A DNA stretch of 5,953 nt, from NCBI GenBank assembly GCA_026982275.1, contig JALSHK010000041.1, positions 1-5,953 of the forward strand. Direction: 5' to 3'. The translations under genes were made by a program, and so were the position numbers. The notes beneath the pieces are model-generated. The model did no database searches and was not told the origin of the DNA. It saw nothing but the letters and a program-made list of their open reading frames with translations. Within the stretch, counting starts at the first letter, position 1. Each line of letters opens with the position of its first letter. Positions 1 to 5,910 of this stretch are shown here, piece by piece. The DNA comes from Paracoccaceae bacterium. Lineage in GTDB: Bacteria > Pseudomonadota > Alphaproteobacteria > Rhodobacterales > Rhodobacteraceae.

Positions 1-759
1 TTATCCGTGCGGTTTTTGCTTTCGGGCCTGCTGGCGATGGCGATCGCCAAAATGCTGGGCCAGCGCATTAGCCTGAGCCGCAAACAATGGCTGGCGGTGG
101 CGCTGTTTGGTGTGTTGCAAAACGGCGTCTATCTCGGAGCGAATTTTGTGGCGATGCAGTGGATCGAGGCCGGTCTGGCGGCGATCATCGCCAGCCTGTT
201 GCCCTTGCTGGTGGCGCTGCTCAGCTGGATTTTCCTGAAGGAAAAGTTGCCGAAACTGGCCGCGCTGGGGCTGGTAATGGGCTTTGGCGGCGTGTTGATC
301 ATCATGGGGGCGCGGCTTTCTGCCGGTGTGGACCTGCTGGGCGTGATGCTGGCATTTATCGGCGTGGGGGCGCTCGGCATTGCCACGCTTCTGGTGCGCG
401 GGGCCGTCAGCTCTGGCAATGTGCTGATGGTGGTGGGTTTGCAGATGCTGGTGGCCAGTGCGGTGTTGTTTCCGGTCTCGCTGGCTTTTGAGACATGGCG
501 CGTGGACTGGACATGGCAGCTCGGGGCGGCCTTTGCCTATACTACGCTGGTGCCGGGGGTTCTGGCTACCCTGATCTGGTTTTTGCTGGTGAGCCGGATC
601 GGCGCGACCCGCGCTACCAGCTTTCATTTTCTCAACCCGTTTTTCGGGGTGGCCATTGCCGCGCTTGTCGTGGGGGAAAGGCTGTCGTTTCAGGATGTCA
701 TCGGCGTTGTTGTCATCTCTGCGGGTATCATTGCGGTGCAGGTTTCGCGGCAAAGATAG
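1..759 (+). CDS. EamA/DMT-family transporter, 5'-truncated by the window edge
   Basis: This is the C-terminal part of an inner-membrane drug/metabolite transporter of the EamA family, which exports small metabolites; the substrate cannot be told from sequence. The frame is open from base 1 and ends in TAG at 757-759, giving 252 visible residues against roughly 290-300 usual for the family, so about one or two N-terminal helices are missing. The visible part is almost entirely hydrophobic helices. The two-fold EamA repeat is recognisable: the first half ends with a helix, the loop LKEKL (residues 79-83) and a Gly-rich helix, and the second half repeats this with NPFFG (212-216), VGERLS (224-229) and a final helix to about 248. 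The GTG at base 7 is a possible start, but the protein would then lack its normal N-terminus, so I treat it as internal. It is separated from phnD by 239 nt and is probably a separate transcription unit. Confidence 0.88.
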   Translation, partial: LSVRFLLSGLLAMAIAKMLGQRISLSRKQWLAVALFGVLQNGVYLGANFVAMQWIEAGLAAIIASLLPLLVALLSWIFLKEKLPKLAALGLVMGFGGVLIIMGARLSAGVDLLGVMLAFIGVGALGIATLLVRGAVSSGNVLMVVGLQMLVASAVLFPVSLAFETWRVDWTWQLGAAFAYTTLVPGVLATLIWFLLVSRIGATRATSFHFLNPFFGVAIAALVVGERLSFQDVIGVVVISAGIIAVQVSRQR

Positions 760-927
760 GGTGCTGCAGCGGTATTTGCCGGTTCCGGCGGTTTTGCCGC
801 ATCCGGAAAGGCTTATCCGGAGCATAGCCTGAAAAACGGGCAGGTGCCCGGAGGAAACTCGCCCTATGCATGTTTGATTCCCCTGTTTGACTGTAACAAT
901 CTAAACAATCCCAAATATTGAAACCAG

Positions 928-945
928 AATCAATTTTTGTTGATT
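928..945. promoter_or_regulatory. Palindrome upstream of phnD, candidate regulator binding site
   Basis: AATCAA (928-933) and TTGATT (940-945) form a perfect 6-bp inverted repeat around the 6-nt spacer TTTTTG. It lies 53 nt before the phnD start codon, in the stretch where the promoter is expected. Its symmetry is typical of a site for a dimeric regulator. The identity of any regulator is unknown, and an AT-rich palindrome of this size can also occur by chance. Confidence 0.3.
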
Positions 946-986
946 GCTTTGCGCGGATAAAACTCATCTAGTTCTTATACAAAACA

Positions 987-993
987 GAGGAGG
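987..993 (+). promoter_or_regulatory. Strong ribosome binding site of phnD
   Basis: GAGGAGG lies five bases before the ATG at 999 and is a near-perfect match to the anti-Shine-Dalgarno sequence. It is clearly stronger than the sites before phnC, phnE1 and the HAD gene. This fits a periplasmic binding protein that is needed in excess over the membrane complex, and it fixes the phnD start. Confidence 0.8.
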
Positions 994-998
994 AAGTT

Positions 999-1970
999 AT
1001 GAAATCCAATTTATTAGGTGCGGCTACCGTTGCTTTGCTGATGAGCATGGGAAATGCCGCTTTCGCACAAGAAGACTGCCCGCGCGGCGATCTTGATCCG
1101 AAATATTGCGATCGTGATGGCGATCTGCTAGCGGACACCCCGACAGATCCCGCAGACTGGGTAAACCCCGATACATTGATTTTTGCTTATACGCCGGTGG
1201 AAGATCCTGCGGTATATGAAGAGGCGTGGTCGGATTTTCTGGAATATCTGGAAGAGAAAACCGGCAAAAACGTGGTATTCTTTCCGGTGCAATCCAACGC
1301 GGCCCAGATTGAAGCCATGCGCTCGGGCCGCCTGCATATCGCGGGTTTCAACACCGGCTCCAACCCGCTGGCTGTAAATTGTGCCGGCTTCAATCCGTTT
1401 ACCATCATGGCGTCGCTGGATGGCAATTTCGGCTACGAAATGGAAATCCTGACCTACCCCGGCTCGGGCATCGAATCGGTCGAGGATATTCGCGGTGGCC
1501 AGCTGGCTTTCACCTCGCCCACCTCGAATTCGGGCTTCAAAGCGCCTTCGGCCATTCTGGCTTCCGAATTTGATATGGTTGCCGACCGTGATTTCGAAGC
1601 GGTGTTCTCGGGCAAGCATGACAATTCGATCCTTGGTGTTGCCAATCAGGATTACATGGCCGCTTCCATCGCCAACTCGGTGCTGTCCCGGATGATCTCG
1701 CGGGAGGTTATTACCCCGGACCAGGTGGTCTCGATCTACAAATCGCAGACCTTCCCCACTACCGGTTTCGGGGTGGCGCATAATCTGGACCCCGAGCTTA
1801 CCGCACAAATCCGCGACGCTTTCTTCAGCTTTGACTGGGAAGGCAGCTCGCTACAGCGCGAATTCGAAAAGTCGAATGAAGGGCAATTCCTGGAAATGAC
1901 CTATAAGGAATTCTGGGATGTTATCCGCAAAATCGACGCGGCAAACGGTGTATCTTACGCTTGCGAATAA
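999..1970 (+). CDS. phnD: Phosphonate/phosphite/phosphate ABC transporter periplasmic binding protein PhnD
   Basis: This is the periplasmic binding protein of a PhnCDE importer. It would capture a phosphonate or related phosphorus oxyanion and deliver it to PhnE1/PhnE2. The 323-residue protein starts with a Sec signal peptide: Lys2, a hydrophobic core, and a likely cut after AFA at residue 23. Family features are FAYTPVEDP (62-70), the ligand-pocket loop FTSPTSNSG (171-179), which matches the Ser/Thr loop of PhnD, then FSGKHDNS (203-210) with the conserved His207, and NQDYMAA (216-222), which supplies a likely binding Asp218. The C-terminal KTGF-like region is TFPTTGFG (251-258). Unusual is an acidic stretch just after the signal peptide, CDRDGDLLAD (37-46), which resembles a calcium loop and is flanked by Cys27 and Cys37. 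The start is set by the strong site at 987-993. Whether the ligand is phosphonate, phosphite, phosphate or an ester cannot be decided from the sequence. Confidence 0.93.
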   Translation: MKSNLLGAATVALLMSMGNAAFAQEDCPRGDLDPKYCDRDGDLLADTPTDPADWVNPDTLIFAYTPVEDPAVYEEAWSDFLEYLEEKTGKNVVFFPVQSNAAQIEAMRSGRLHIAGFNTGSNPLAVNCAGFNPFTIMASLDGNFGYEMEILTYPGSGIESVEDIRGGQLAFTSPTSNSGFKAPSAILASEFDMVADRDFEAVFSGKHDNSILGVANQDYMAASIANSVLSRMISREVITPDQVVSIYKSQTFPTTGFGVAHNLDPELTAQIRDAFFSFDWEGSSLQREFEKSNEGQFLEMTYKEFWDVIRKIDAANGVSYACE

Positions 1971-1983
1971 GCGGTAAAAATCT

Positions 1984-2023
1984 ATGGCGTCCGCTTGACT
2001 GCGGGCGCCATTATTATATTTAT
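1984..2023 (+). terminator. Strong stem-loop between phnD and phnC, likely partial terminator or mRNA stabiliser
   Basis: Bases 1984-1994 pair with 2001-2011 to make an 11-bp stem with a single G-T wobble (T1990 with G2005) and the six-base loop TTGACT. An AT-rich tail, TTATTATATTTAT (2011-2023), follows directly. It starts 14 nt after the phnD stop codon and ends just before the ribosome binding site of phnC. The form is that of an intrinsic terminator with an imperfect T-tract. In transport operons such elements commonly sit after the binding-protein gene, where they reduce transcription of the membrane genes or protect the upstream mRNA from 3' decay. Because phnC has no promoter of its own that I can see, I infer leaky rather than complete termination. 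Confidence 0.7.
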
Positions 2024-2033
2024 GGGGTGGAAA

Positions 2034-2819
2034 ATGCTAGAACTTCAAGGCCTTACCAAAGTTTATAATACCGGGGACAAAGCGCTGAGCGATGTGACCC
2101 TGACCATCCCTGACGGGCAGGTCGTGGCCCTGATCGGCCCTTCGGGGGCGGGGAAATCCACCCTGATCCGTTGTGTAAACCGCTTGGTGCAGCCCACATC
2201 GGGCACGGCAAGACTGGATTATACCAACATCACCGATCTTGGTTCGGGCGGGCTGCGCAAGGCGCGCCGCAAAATGGGCATGATTTTTCAGGAATACGCC
2301 TTGGTGGAGCGGCTGACGGTTATGGAAAACGTGTTGTCGGGGCGTTTGGGTTATGTTGGTTTCTGGCGCAGCCTGTTTCGCAAGTTTCCGCAATCCGATG
2401 TGGATGAAGCCTATCGCCTGCTGGATCGTGTGGGATTGCTCGAGATGGCTGACAAGCGCGCCGACGAGCTTTCGGGCGGGCAGCGCCAAAGGGTGGGCAT
2501 TTGCCGCGCGCTGGTGCAGGATCCGTCACTTTTGCTGGTAGACGAGCCAACGGCCAGCCTTGATCCAAAAACATCGCGCCAGATCATGCGCTTGATCGTG
2601 GAGCTTTGCACCGAGCGCGGCCTGGCGGCGATTATCAATATTCACGACGTGGCGCTGGCGCAAATGTTTGTGCAGCGGGTGATCGGGCTGGAAACCGGAA
2701 AAGTGGTTTTTGACGGAAAGCCCGATGAGCTGACCCCGGAAGTGCTTACCCAGATTTACGGCGAAGAAGACTGGGAAGCGACGATTGAAAAAGTCGATGA
2801 CGAGGATGAAGAGGTATGA
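2034..2819 (+). CDS. phnC: Phosphonate-type ABC transporter ATP-binding protein PhnC
   Basis: This is the cytoplasmic ATPase subunit that dimerises and drives import through PhnE1/PhnE2. All ABC motifs are intact in the 261 residues: Walker A GPSGAGKST (35-43), the Q-loop with Gln86, the signature LSGGQRQRV (147-155), Walker B LLLVDEP (166-172, catalytic Glu171), the D-loop SLDP (175-178) and the H-loop His204. The stretch VERLTVMENVLSGRLG (91-106) after the Q-loop is characteristic of PhnC. I chose the ATG at 2034 (MLELQGLTK), which matches usual PhnC N-termini and has a G-rich site (GGGG at 2024-2027) upstream. Longer readings from 1995 (TTG) or 2022 (ATG) would start inside or at the edge of the stem-loop. 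The C-terminus ends in a run of acidic residues (DDEDEEV, 255-261). The stop codon overlaps the phnE1 start as ATGA. Confidence 0.95.
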   Translation: MLELQGLTKVYNTGDKALSDVTLTIPDGQVVALIGPSGAGKSTLIRCVNRLVQPTSGTARLDYTNITDLGSGGLRKARRKMGMIFQEYALVERLTVMENVLSGRLGYVGFWRSLFRKFPQSDVDEAYRLLDRVGLLEMADKRADELSGGQRQRVGICRALVQDPSLLLVDEPTASLDPKTSRQIMRLIVELCTERGLAAIINIHDVALAQMFVQRVIGLETGKVVFDGKPDELTPEVLTQIYGEEDWEATIEKVDDEDEEV

Positions 2820-3628
2820 GCGCCGCTTTAGAGGCCAAGCTTGGCCAGGCCTGGAAAAAGCCGCATTTCATCAAAAACCCGCTATGGCGCTGGGCCTTGA
2901 TTCTTGGCTCCATCGCCTATCTGGCAGCAGCCTTTGCTGGCATTGATGTCAATCTTGACCGCATTGCGCGCGGCTGGGAGCGGGGCTGGGATTTCATCAA
3001 GGCTTTTGGCAATCCGGATTTCACCTCGCGCTGGGGGGATATATACAAGGGTATTTACGAGAGCATCGTGATGACCATTGCGTCAACCGTGGTTGGCATC
3101 GGACTTTCCATTCCGATTGCGCTCGGGGCTGCGCGAAATATTGCGCCCCTGCCGGTCTATCTTATATGCCGGGCGATTGTCGCAATCTCGCGCGCGCTGA
3201 ACGAGATCATCGTGGCGATCATTCTGGTGGCGATTCTCGGCTTTGGCCCCCTGGCCGGTTTTATCACGCTCAGTTTTGCCACCATCGGGTTTCTGGCCAA
3301 GCTGCTGGCAGAAGATATTGAAAACATGCAAAAAGTGCAGGCGGAGGCGATCAAAGCTACCGGTTCCAGCTGGTCACAATGGATAAATTACGGCGTGCAG
3401 CCGCAGGTTATGCCGCGCTTGATCGGGCTTTCCATGTATAGGCTTGATATCAATTTCCGTGAATCAGCGGTGCTGGGGCTGGTGGGCGCTGGCGGTATTG
3501 GCGGCACGCTCAACACGGCCTTTGATCGCTACGAATTTGATACCGTGGCCGCTATTTTGCTGATCATTATCGTTACCGTGATGTTCCTTGAATATCTTTC
3601 CGGTATCATCCGCGCGAGGATCCAATAA
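2816..3628 (+). CDS. phnE1: Phosphonate-type ABC transporter permease PhnE, first copy
   Basis: This is one of two integral inner-membrane permease subunits that form the translocation path. The 270-residue protein has an N-terminal helix at about 23-43, a periplasmic stretch of about 40 residues, and then the BPD-type permease domain with hydrophobic segments near 84-107, 119-142, 145-165 and 243-262. The EAA loop, which docks on PhnC, is at 177-197, beginning EAIKATGSS. It is followed by the PhnE hallmark RESAVLGLVGAGGIGG (215-230). The ATG lies within ATGA overlapping the phnC stop, so translation is probably coupled. The site GAGGA at 2802-2806, nine bases upstream, lies inside the acidic tail of phnC. 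Its partner is the second PhnE, and the two are paralogues rather than duplicates, sharing the EAA and GLVGAGGIG regions but differing widely elsewhere. Confidence 0.94.
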   Translation: MSAALEAKLGQAWKKPHFIKNPLWRWALILGSIAYLAAAFAGIDVNLDRIARGWERGWDFIKAFGNPDFTSRWGDIYKGIYESIVMTIASTVVGIGLSIPIALGAARNIAPLPVYLICRAIVAISRALNEIIVAIILVAILGFGPLAGFITLSFATIGFLAKLLAEDIENMQKVQAEAIKATGSSWSQWINYGVQPQVMPRLIGLSMYRLDINFRESAVLGLVGAGGIGGTLNTAFDRYEFDTVAAILLIIIVTVMFLEYLSGIIRARIQ

Positions 3629-4443
3629 TGCCTAATTACGAGAAAAACGGTCAAAAGGTCTGGCAATTGCGGACCACAAGATCCCAATGGATCCGCTGGG
3701 GGATGTGGCTGGCAGGGCTGGTTCTGTTCCTGTTGTCATGGCAGGAGATCTCCGACAATACGCTATGGTTCATGATGGATAACGTCGGCGAGGTCGTAGC
3801 CGATATCGCCACCCGCGCCACCCCTCCGCGCTGGTCCTATATGAATCAGCTCTGGATCCCGATATGGGATACACTGGCGATTGCCACTCTGGGCACGATA
3901 TTCGCTTTGTTCATGGCGGTGCCCGTGGCCTTTCTGGCGGCGCGCAACACAACCCCCAGCCGGCTGCTGGTGCGGCCGATCGCGCTTCTGATCATTGTTT
4001 CGACCCGTTCGGTCAATTCCCTGATCTGGGCCTTGCTGCTGGTATCCATTGTCGGGCCCGGGGTGCTTGCGGGGCTGATCGCCATTTCCATCCGCTCGAT
4101 CGGCTTTTGTGCCAAGCTGCTTTACGAGGCGATCGAAGAGATCAACGTGGTGCAGGTGGAGGCCATACGCGCTACCGGTGCCAGCCCGCTTCAGGTAATG
4201 GCTTACGGCATCGTGCCGCAAATCATGCCCGCCTTTGCCGGGATTGCGGTGTTCCGCTGGGATATCAATATCCGCGAAAGCACGGTTCTGGGGCTGGTGG
4301 GCGCGGGTGGCATCGGCTTGCAGCTGCAATCCTCGCTCAATGTGCTGGCCTGGCCGCAGGTCAGCCTGATCCTCCTGGTTATTTTGTTTGCCGTTATCAT
4401 TGGCGAATGGGTTTCAGCCAAGGTGCGCGGCGCGATCATTTAA
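3628..4443 (+). CDS. phnE2: Phosphonate-type ABC transporter permease PhnE, second copy
   Basis: This is the second permease subunit, expected to pair with PhnE1 as a heterodimer. The 271-residue protein starts with a basic cytoplasmic segment of about 20 residues, then a helix at about 24-38, a periplasmic stretch, and hydrophobic segments near 82-105, 115-141, 145-165 and 246-263. Its EAA loop is at 178-198 (EAIRATGAS at the start), and the hallmark RESTVLGLVGAGGIG is at 216-230. The start ATG overlaps the phnE1 stop by one base (TAATG), and GAGGA (3616-3620) lies seven bases upstream. Two adjacent PhnE genes are common in alphaproteobacterial phosphonate or phosphate importers, for example the phoCDET type of Sinorhizobium. 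No defect is visible, so the transporter appears complete. Confidence 0.94.
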   Translation: MPNYEKNGQKVWQLRTTRSQWIRWGMWLAGLVLFLLSWQEISDNTLWFMMDNVGEVVADIATRATPPRWSYMNQLWIPIWDTLAIATLGTIFALFMAVPVAFLAARNTTPSRLLVRPIALLIIVSTRSVNSLIWALLLVSIVGPGVLAGLIAISIRSIGFCAKLLYEAIEEINVVQVEAIRATGASPLQVMAYGIVPQIMPAFAGIAVFRWDINIRESTVLGLVGAGGIGLQLQSSLNVLAWPQVSLILLVILFAVIIGEWVSAKVRGAII

Positions 4444-4452
4444 GAGGGTGGC

Positions 4453-5346
4453 ATGGCCGATACAAACTGGGCGTTTGCGCAATATGAAAATATCCGCAAA
4501 CGCCTTCCTGCTTCTTCTGCTTTCGGGGCCGCGCAGCGCATCCCCGATCTCGCGGCTTTGGCTGATGATTTTGATGTGTTCCTGTTTGACGCTTACGGCG
4601 TGTTGAACTATGGCGATACCCCGGTTGCGGGGGCGGTGGAGCGGGTGGCGGCCCTACAGGCCCTGGGCAAGCGTTGCATGGTGCTGACCAACGGGGCAAG
4701 CTTCCCGACCCGCGATTCTCTTGCAAAATATCGCCGCTATGGCCATGATTTTACCCCTGCGGATGTGATCTCCAGCCGCGATATTCTGGCAGCCCATCTG
4801 GCGCAGAACCGCTCTTCCGGCTGGGCGGCCATGGCGCCTGAAGGGGCACTCCCCGAGGGGCTGGGGGTGGATTTCGAGCTACTGAAAGACGATCCGGCCT
4901 CCTATGCCCGGGCCAGGGGTTTTTTACTGATCGGTAGCCAGATATGGAATGACGACCGGCAGGCCTTGCTGGTAAATGCCTTGCGCGAAGCCCCGCGCCC
5001 CGTGCTGGTGGGCAATCCGGATCTGGTGGCGCGGTATGAGCACAGGTTCAACCTGCAGCCCGGGCTATATGCCCATTGGCTGGCAGAGGAAACCGGCATC
5101 GAGCCTGAATTTTTCGGCAAGCCTTTTGCCGGCATATTCGCCGAGGCCAAGCTTCGCTTTGGCGCGGTCCCGCCCGGGCGGGTATTGATGATCGGAGATA
5201 CCCTGCACACCGATATTCTGGGCGGCGCGGCAGCGGGGTTCAAAACCTTGCTGATCGAGGATCACGGCATGTTCAAAGGTGCGGATCTGCGACCCTATAT
5301 CGAGAAATCCGGCATTTCTCCCGATTTTATCGCCCCGACCATTTGA
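4453..5346 (+). CDS. HAD-superfamily class IIA hydrolase (TIGR01459-like)
   Basis: This is a predicted cytoplasmic hydrolase of the HAD class IIA group, to which NagD and chronophin (phosphatases of sugar phosphates or nucleotides) also belong. The 297 residues have no signal peptide. Motif I is DVFLFDAYGVLN (41-52), with the presumed nucleophile Asp46. Motif II is VLTNGAS (77-83), with Thr79 and Asn80. Motif III is FGKP (221-224), with Lys223. Motif IV is VLMIGDTLHTDILGG (244-258), with metal ligands Asp249 and Asp254. The cap lies between motifs II and III, as in class IIA. Residue 48 is Tyr where phosphatases carry the acid/base Asp of DxD. I recall an aromatic residue there also in TIGR01459 proteins, and DAYG also occurs in L-2-haloacid dehalogenases, so the reaction is uncertain. 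The gene follows phnE2 by 9 nt with GAGGG at 4444-4448, so it is probably cotranscribed and may act on the imported compound. Confidence 0.88.
   Translation: MADTNWAFAQYENIRKRLPASSAFGAAQRIPDLAALADDFDVFLFDAYGVLNYGDTPVAGAVERVAALQALGKRCMVLTNGASFPTRDSLAKYRRYGHDFTPADVISSRDILAAHLAQNRSSGWAAMAPEGALPEGLGVDFELLKDDPASYARARGFLLIGSQIWNDDRQALLVNALREAPRPVLVGNPDLVARYEHRFNLQPGLYAHWLAEETGIEPEFFGKPFAGIFAEAKLRFGAVPPGRVLMIGDTLHTDILGGAAAGFKTLLIEDHGMFKGADLRPYIEKSGISPDFIAPTI
5302..5320. other. Perfect hairpin at the convergent gene end
   Basis: GAGAAAT (5302-5308) and ATTTCTC (5314-5320) form a perfect 7-bp stem around the loop CCGGC. It lies in the last codons of the HAD gene and just past the stop codon of the cyclo-ligase gene on the other strand. 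On the plus strand the short T-rich ATTTTAT (5324-5330) follows after four bases, and on the minus strand no T-run follows. It could help end either transcript, but the missing strong T-tract and the short stem make this uncertain. Confidence 0.3.
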
Positions 5347-5896
5347 TGCCATATTCTGTTACTACCCCGTTTAGCGGCATATCCGTGGCCTCATGGGGCA
5401 GGCTATCCACCTGCTGAGCAGCATAGGCAAAGCCAAGCGCGCTTACCGGCGCGAGCGCGGCCAGGCTGCGATCGTAAAACCCGCCGCCATAGCCCATGCG
5501 CTGGCCGCTGGCATCAAAGGCCAGCATCGGGCAGAGCAGCAGGTCAGGGCGCAACCATTCCCCGCTTGCAGGCACCATCGCCCCGAACGGGCCTTTGACC
5601 ATCTTTGCTTCCGGCGTCCATTCCCGAAAGCGCAGCGGTTGGGCTTTGCCGATAATCACCGGCACCGAAATCCGGTAGCCCTGCCCGTGCAGCACCCGCA
5701 TGGCAGGCAGGATGTCCAGCTCGGTATGAATCGGCATATAGCCCGAGATCGAGCGAATATCGGGGCGGGTTTCCAGCCAGGCCAGCAGATGCGCTGCTGC
5801 CGCCTCGCCAGCGCCACGGGCGGCCTCGTGGGCGGCTTTGCGCACCCGCATCGCCGCTTTGCGGACGGCCTGCTTTTGATCGGATATATCGGTCAT
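5327..5896 (-). CDS. fau: 5-formyltetrahydrofolate cyclo-ligase (5,10-methenyltetrahydrofolate synthetase)
   Basis: This enzyme uses ATP to convert 5-formyltetrahydrofolate to 5,10-methenyltetrahydrofolate, recycling a folate form that otherwise inhibits one-carbon enzymes. It is cytoplasmic. With the start at 5896 it has 189 residues, close to the usual 180-200. Visible family motifs are a basic N-terminal region with QAVRKAAMRVRK (9-20), the substrate motif GYMPIHTELD (52-61), LRFREW (88-93), the long conserved block with DLLLCPMLAFD (118-128) and the nucleotide-binding MGYGGGFYDR (134-143), and HEATDMPLNGVVTE (168-181). The frame also allows an ATG at 5932 that would add 12 residues (MLRARHQFRPLP). 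I prefer 5896 because family proteins begin close to the basic helix, although neither start has a good ribosome binding site. The stop lies inside the HAD gene, with a 20-bp tail-to-tail overlap. The gene is also called ygfA or MTHFS. Confidence 0.92.
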   Translation of the reverse strand: MTDISDQKQAVRKAAMRVRKAAHEAARGAGEAAAAHLLAWLETRPDIRSISGYMPIHTELDILPAMRVLHGQGYRISVPVIIGKAQPLRFREWTPEAKMVKGPFGAMVPASGEWLRPDLLLCPMLAFDASGQRMGYGGGFYDRSLAALAPVSALGFAYAAQQVDSLPHEATDMPLNGVVTEYGIKWSGR

Positions 5897-5910
5897 AGGG
5901 AGCGGCCTGA

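Larger units (their letters stand above)
760..998 (+). promoter_or_regulatory. Intergenic control region upstream of phnD
   Basis: This gap must contain the promoter of the phn operon. The left part (about 778-830) is GC-rich with small inverted repeats: GCGG/CCGC at 788-800, and TCCGGA at 802-807 repeated at 816-821. None is followed by a T-run, so no convincing terminator for the EamA gene is visible. The right part (about 867-985) is AT-rich. It holds two copies of TGTTTGA (871-877 and 884-890), two copies of AACAATC nine bases apart (895-901 and 904-910), and an 18-bp palindrome listed separately. TATACA at 976-981 is a possible -10 box, but the sequence 17 bp upstream does not resemble a -35 box, which would fit an activator-dependent promoter. 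I could not fit the alphaproteobacterial Pho box (two CTGTCAT-like 7-mers 11 bp apart). Control by phosphate starvation is therefore expected from the gene family but not shown by the sequence. Confidence 0.5.

Noticed and set aside
1..825. A 274-residue open frame on the minus strand across the EamA gene
   Set aside because: Its product is rich in His, Gln, Arg and Pro, with no recognisable domain, typical of an antisense shadow of a GC-rich membrane protein gene. The plus-strand frame has clear EamA features.
788..830. Inverted repeats after the EamA gene as an intrinsic terminator
   Set aside because: The stems are only four to six base pairs and are followed by mixed or A-rich sequence, not by a run of T.
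883..900. Pho box at CTGTTTGACTGTAACAAT
   Set aside because: The CTGT elements are 8 bp apart, not 11, and only about six of the fourteen consensus positions match.
887..918. A sigma-70 promoter with TTGACT (887-892) and AAATAT (913-918)
   Set aside because: The spacer would be 20 bp, outside the usual 16-18, and the -10 match is poor.
1128..1808. A 226-residue open frame on the minus strand inside phnD
   Set aside because: It lies wholly opposite a well-supported phnD and has a low-complexity Arg/His/Gly-rich composition without family motifs.
1995..2033. Upstream TTG (1995) or ATG (2022) as the phnC start
   Set aside because: TTG 1995 is in the loop of the stem-loop and ATG 2022 is in its AT-rich tail; neither has a ribosome binding site. 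The extra residues do not resemble PhnC, whereas MLELQGLTK from 2034 does.
3763..4329. A 188-residue open frame on the minus strand inside phnE2
   Set aside because: It is an antisense shadow with His/Gln/Gly-rich composition, opposite an intact permease gene.
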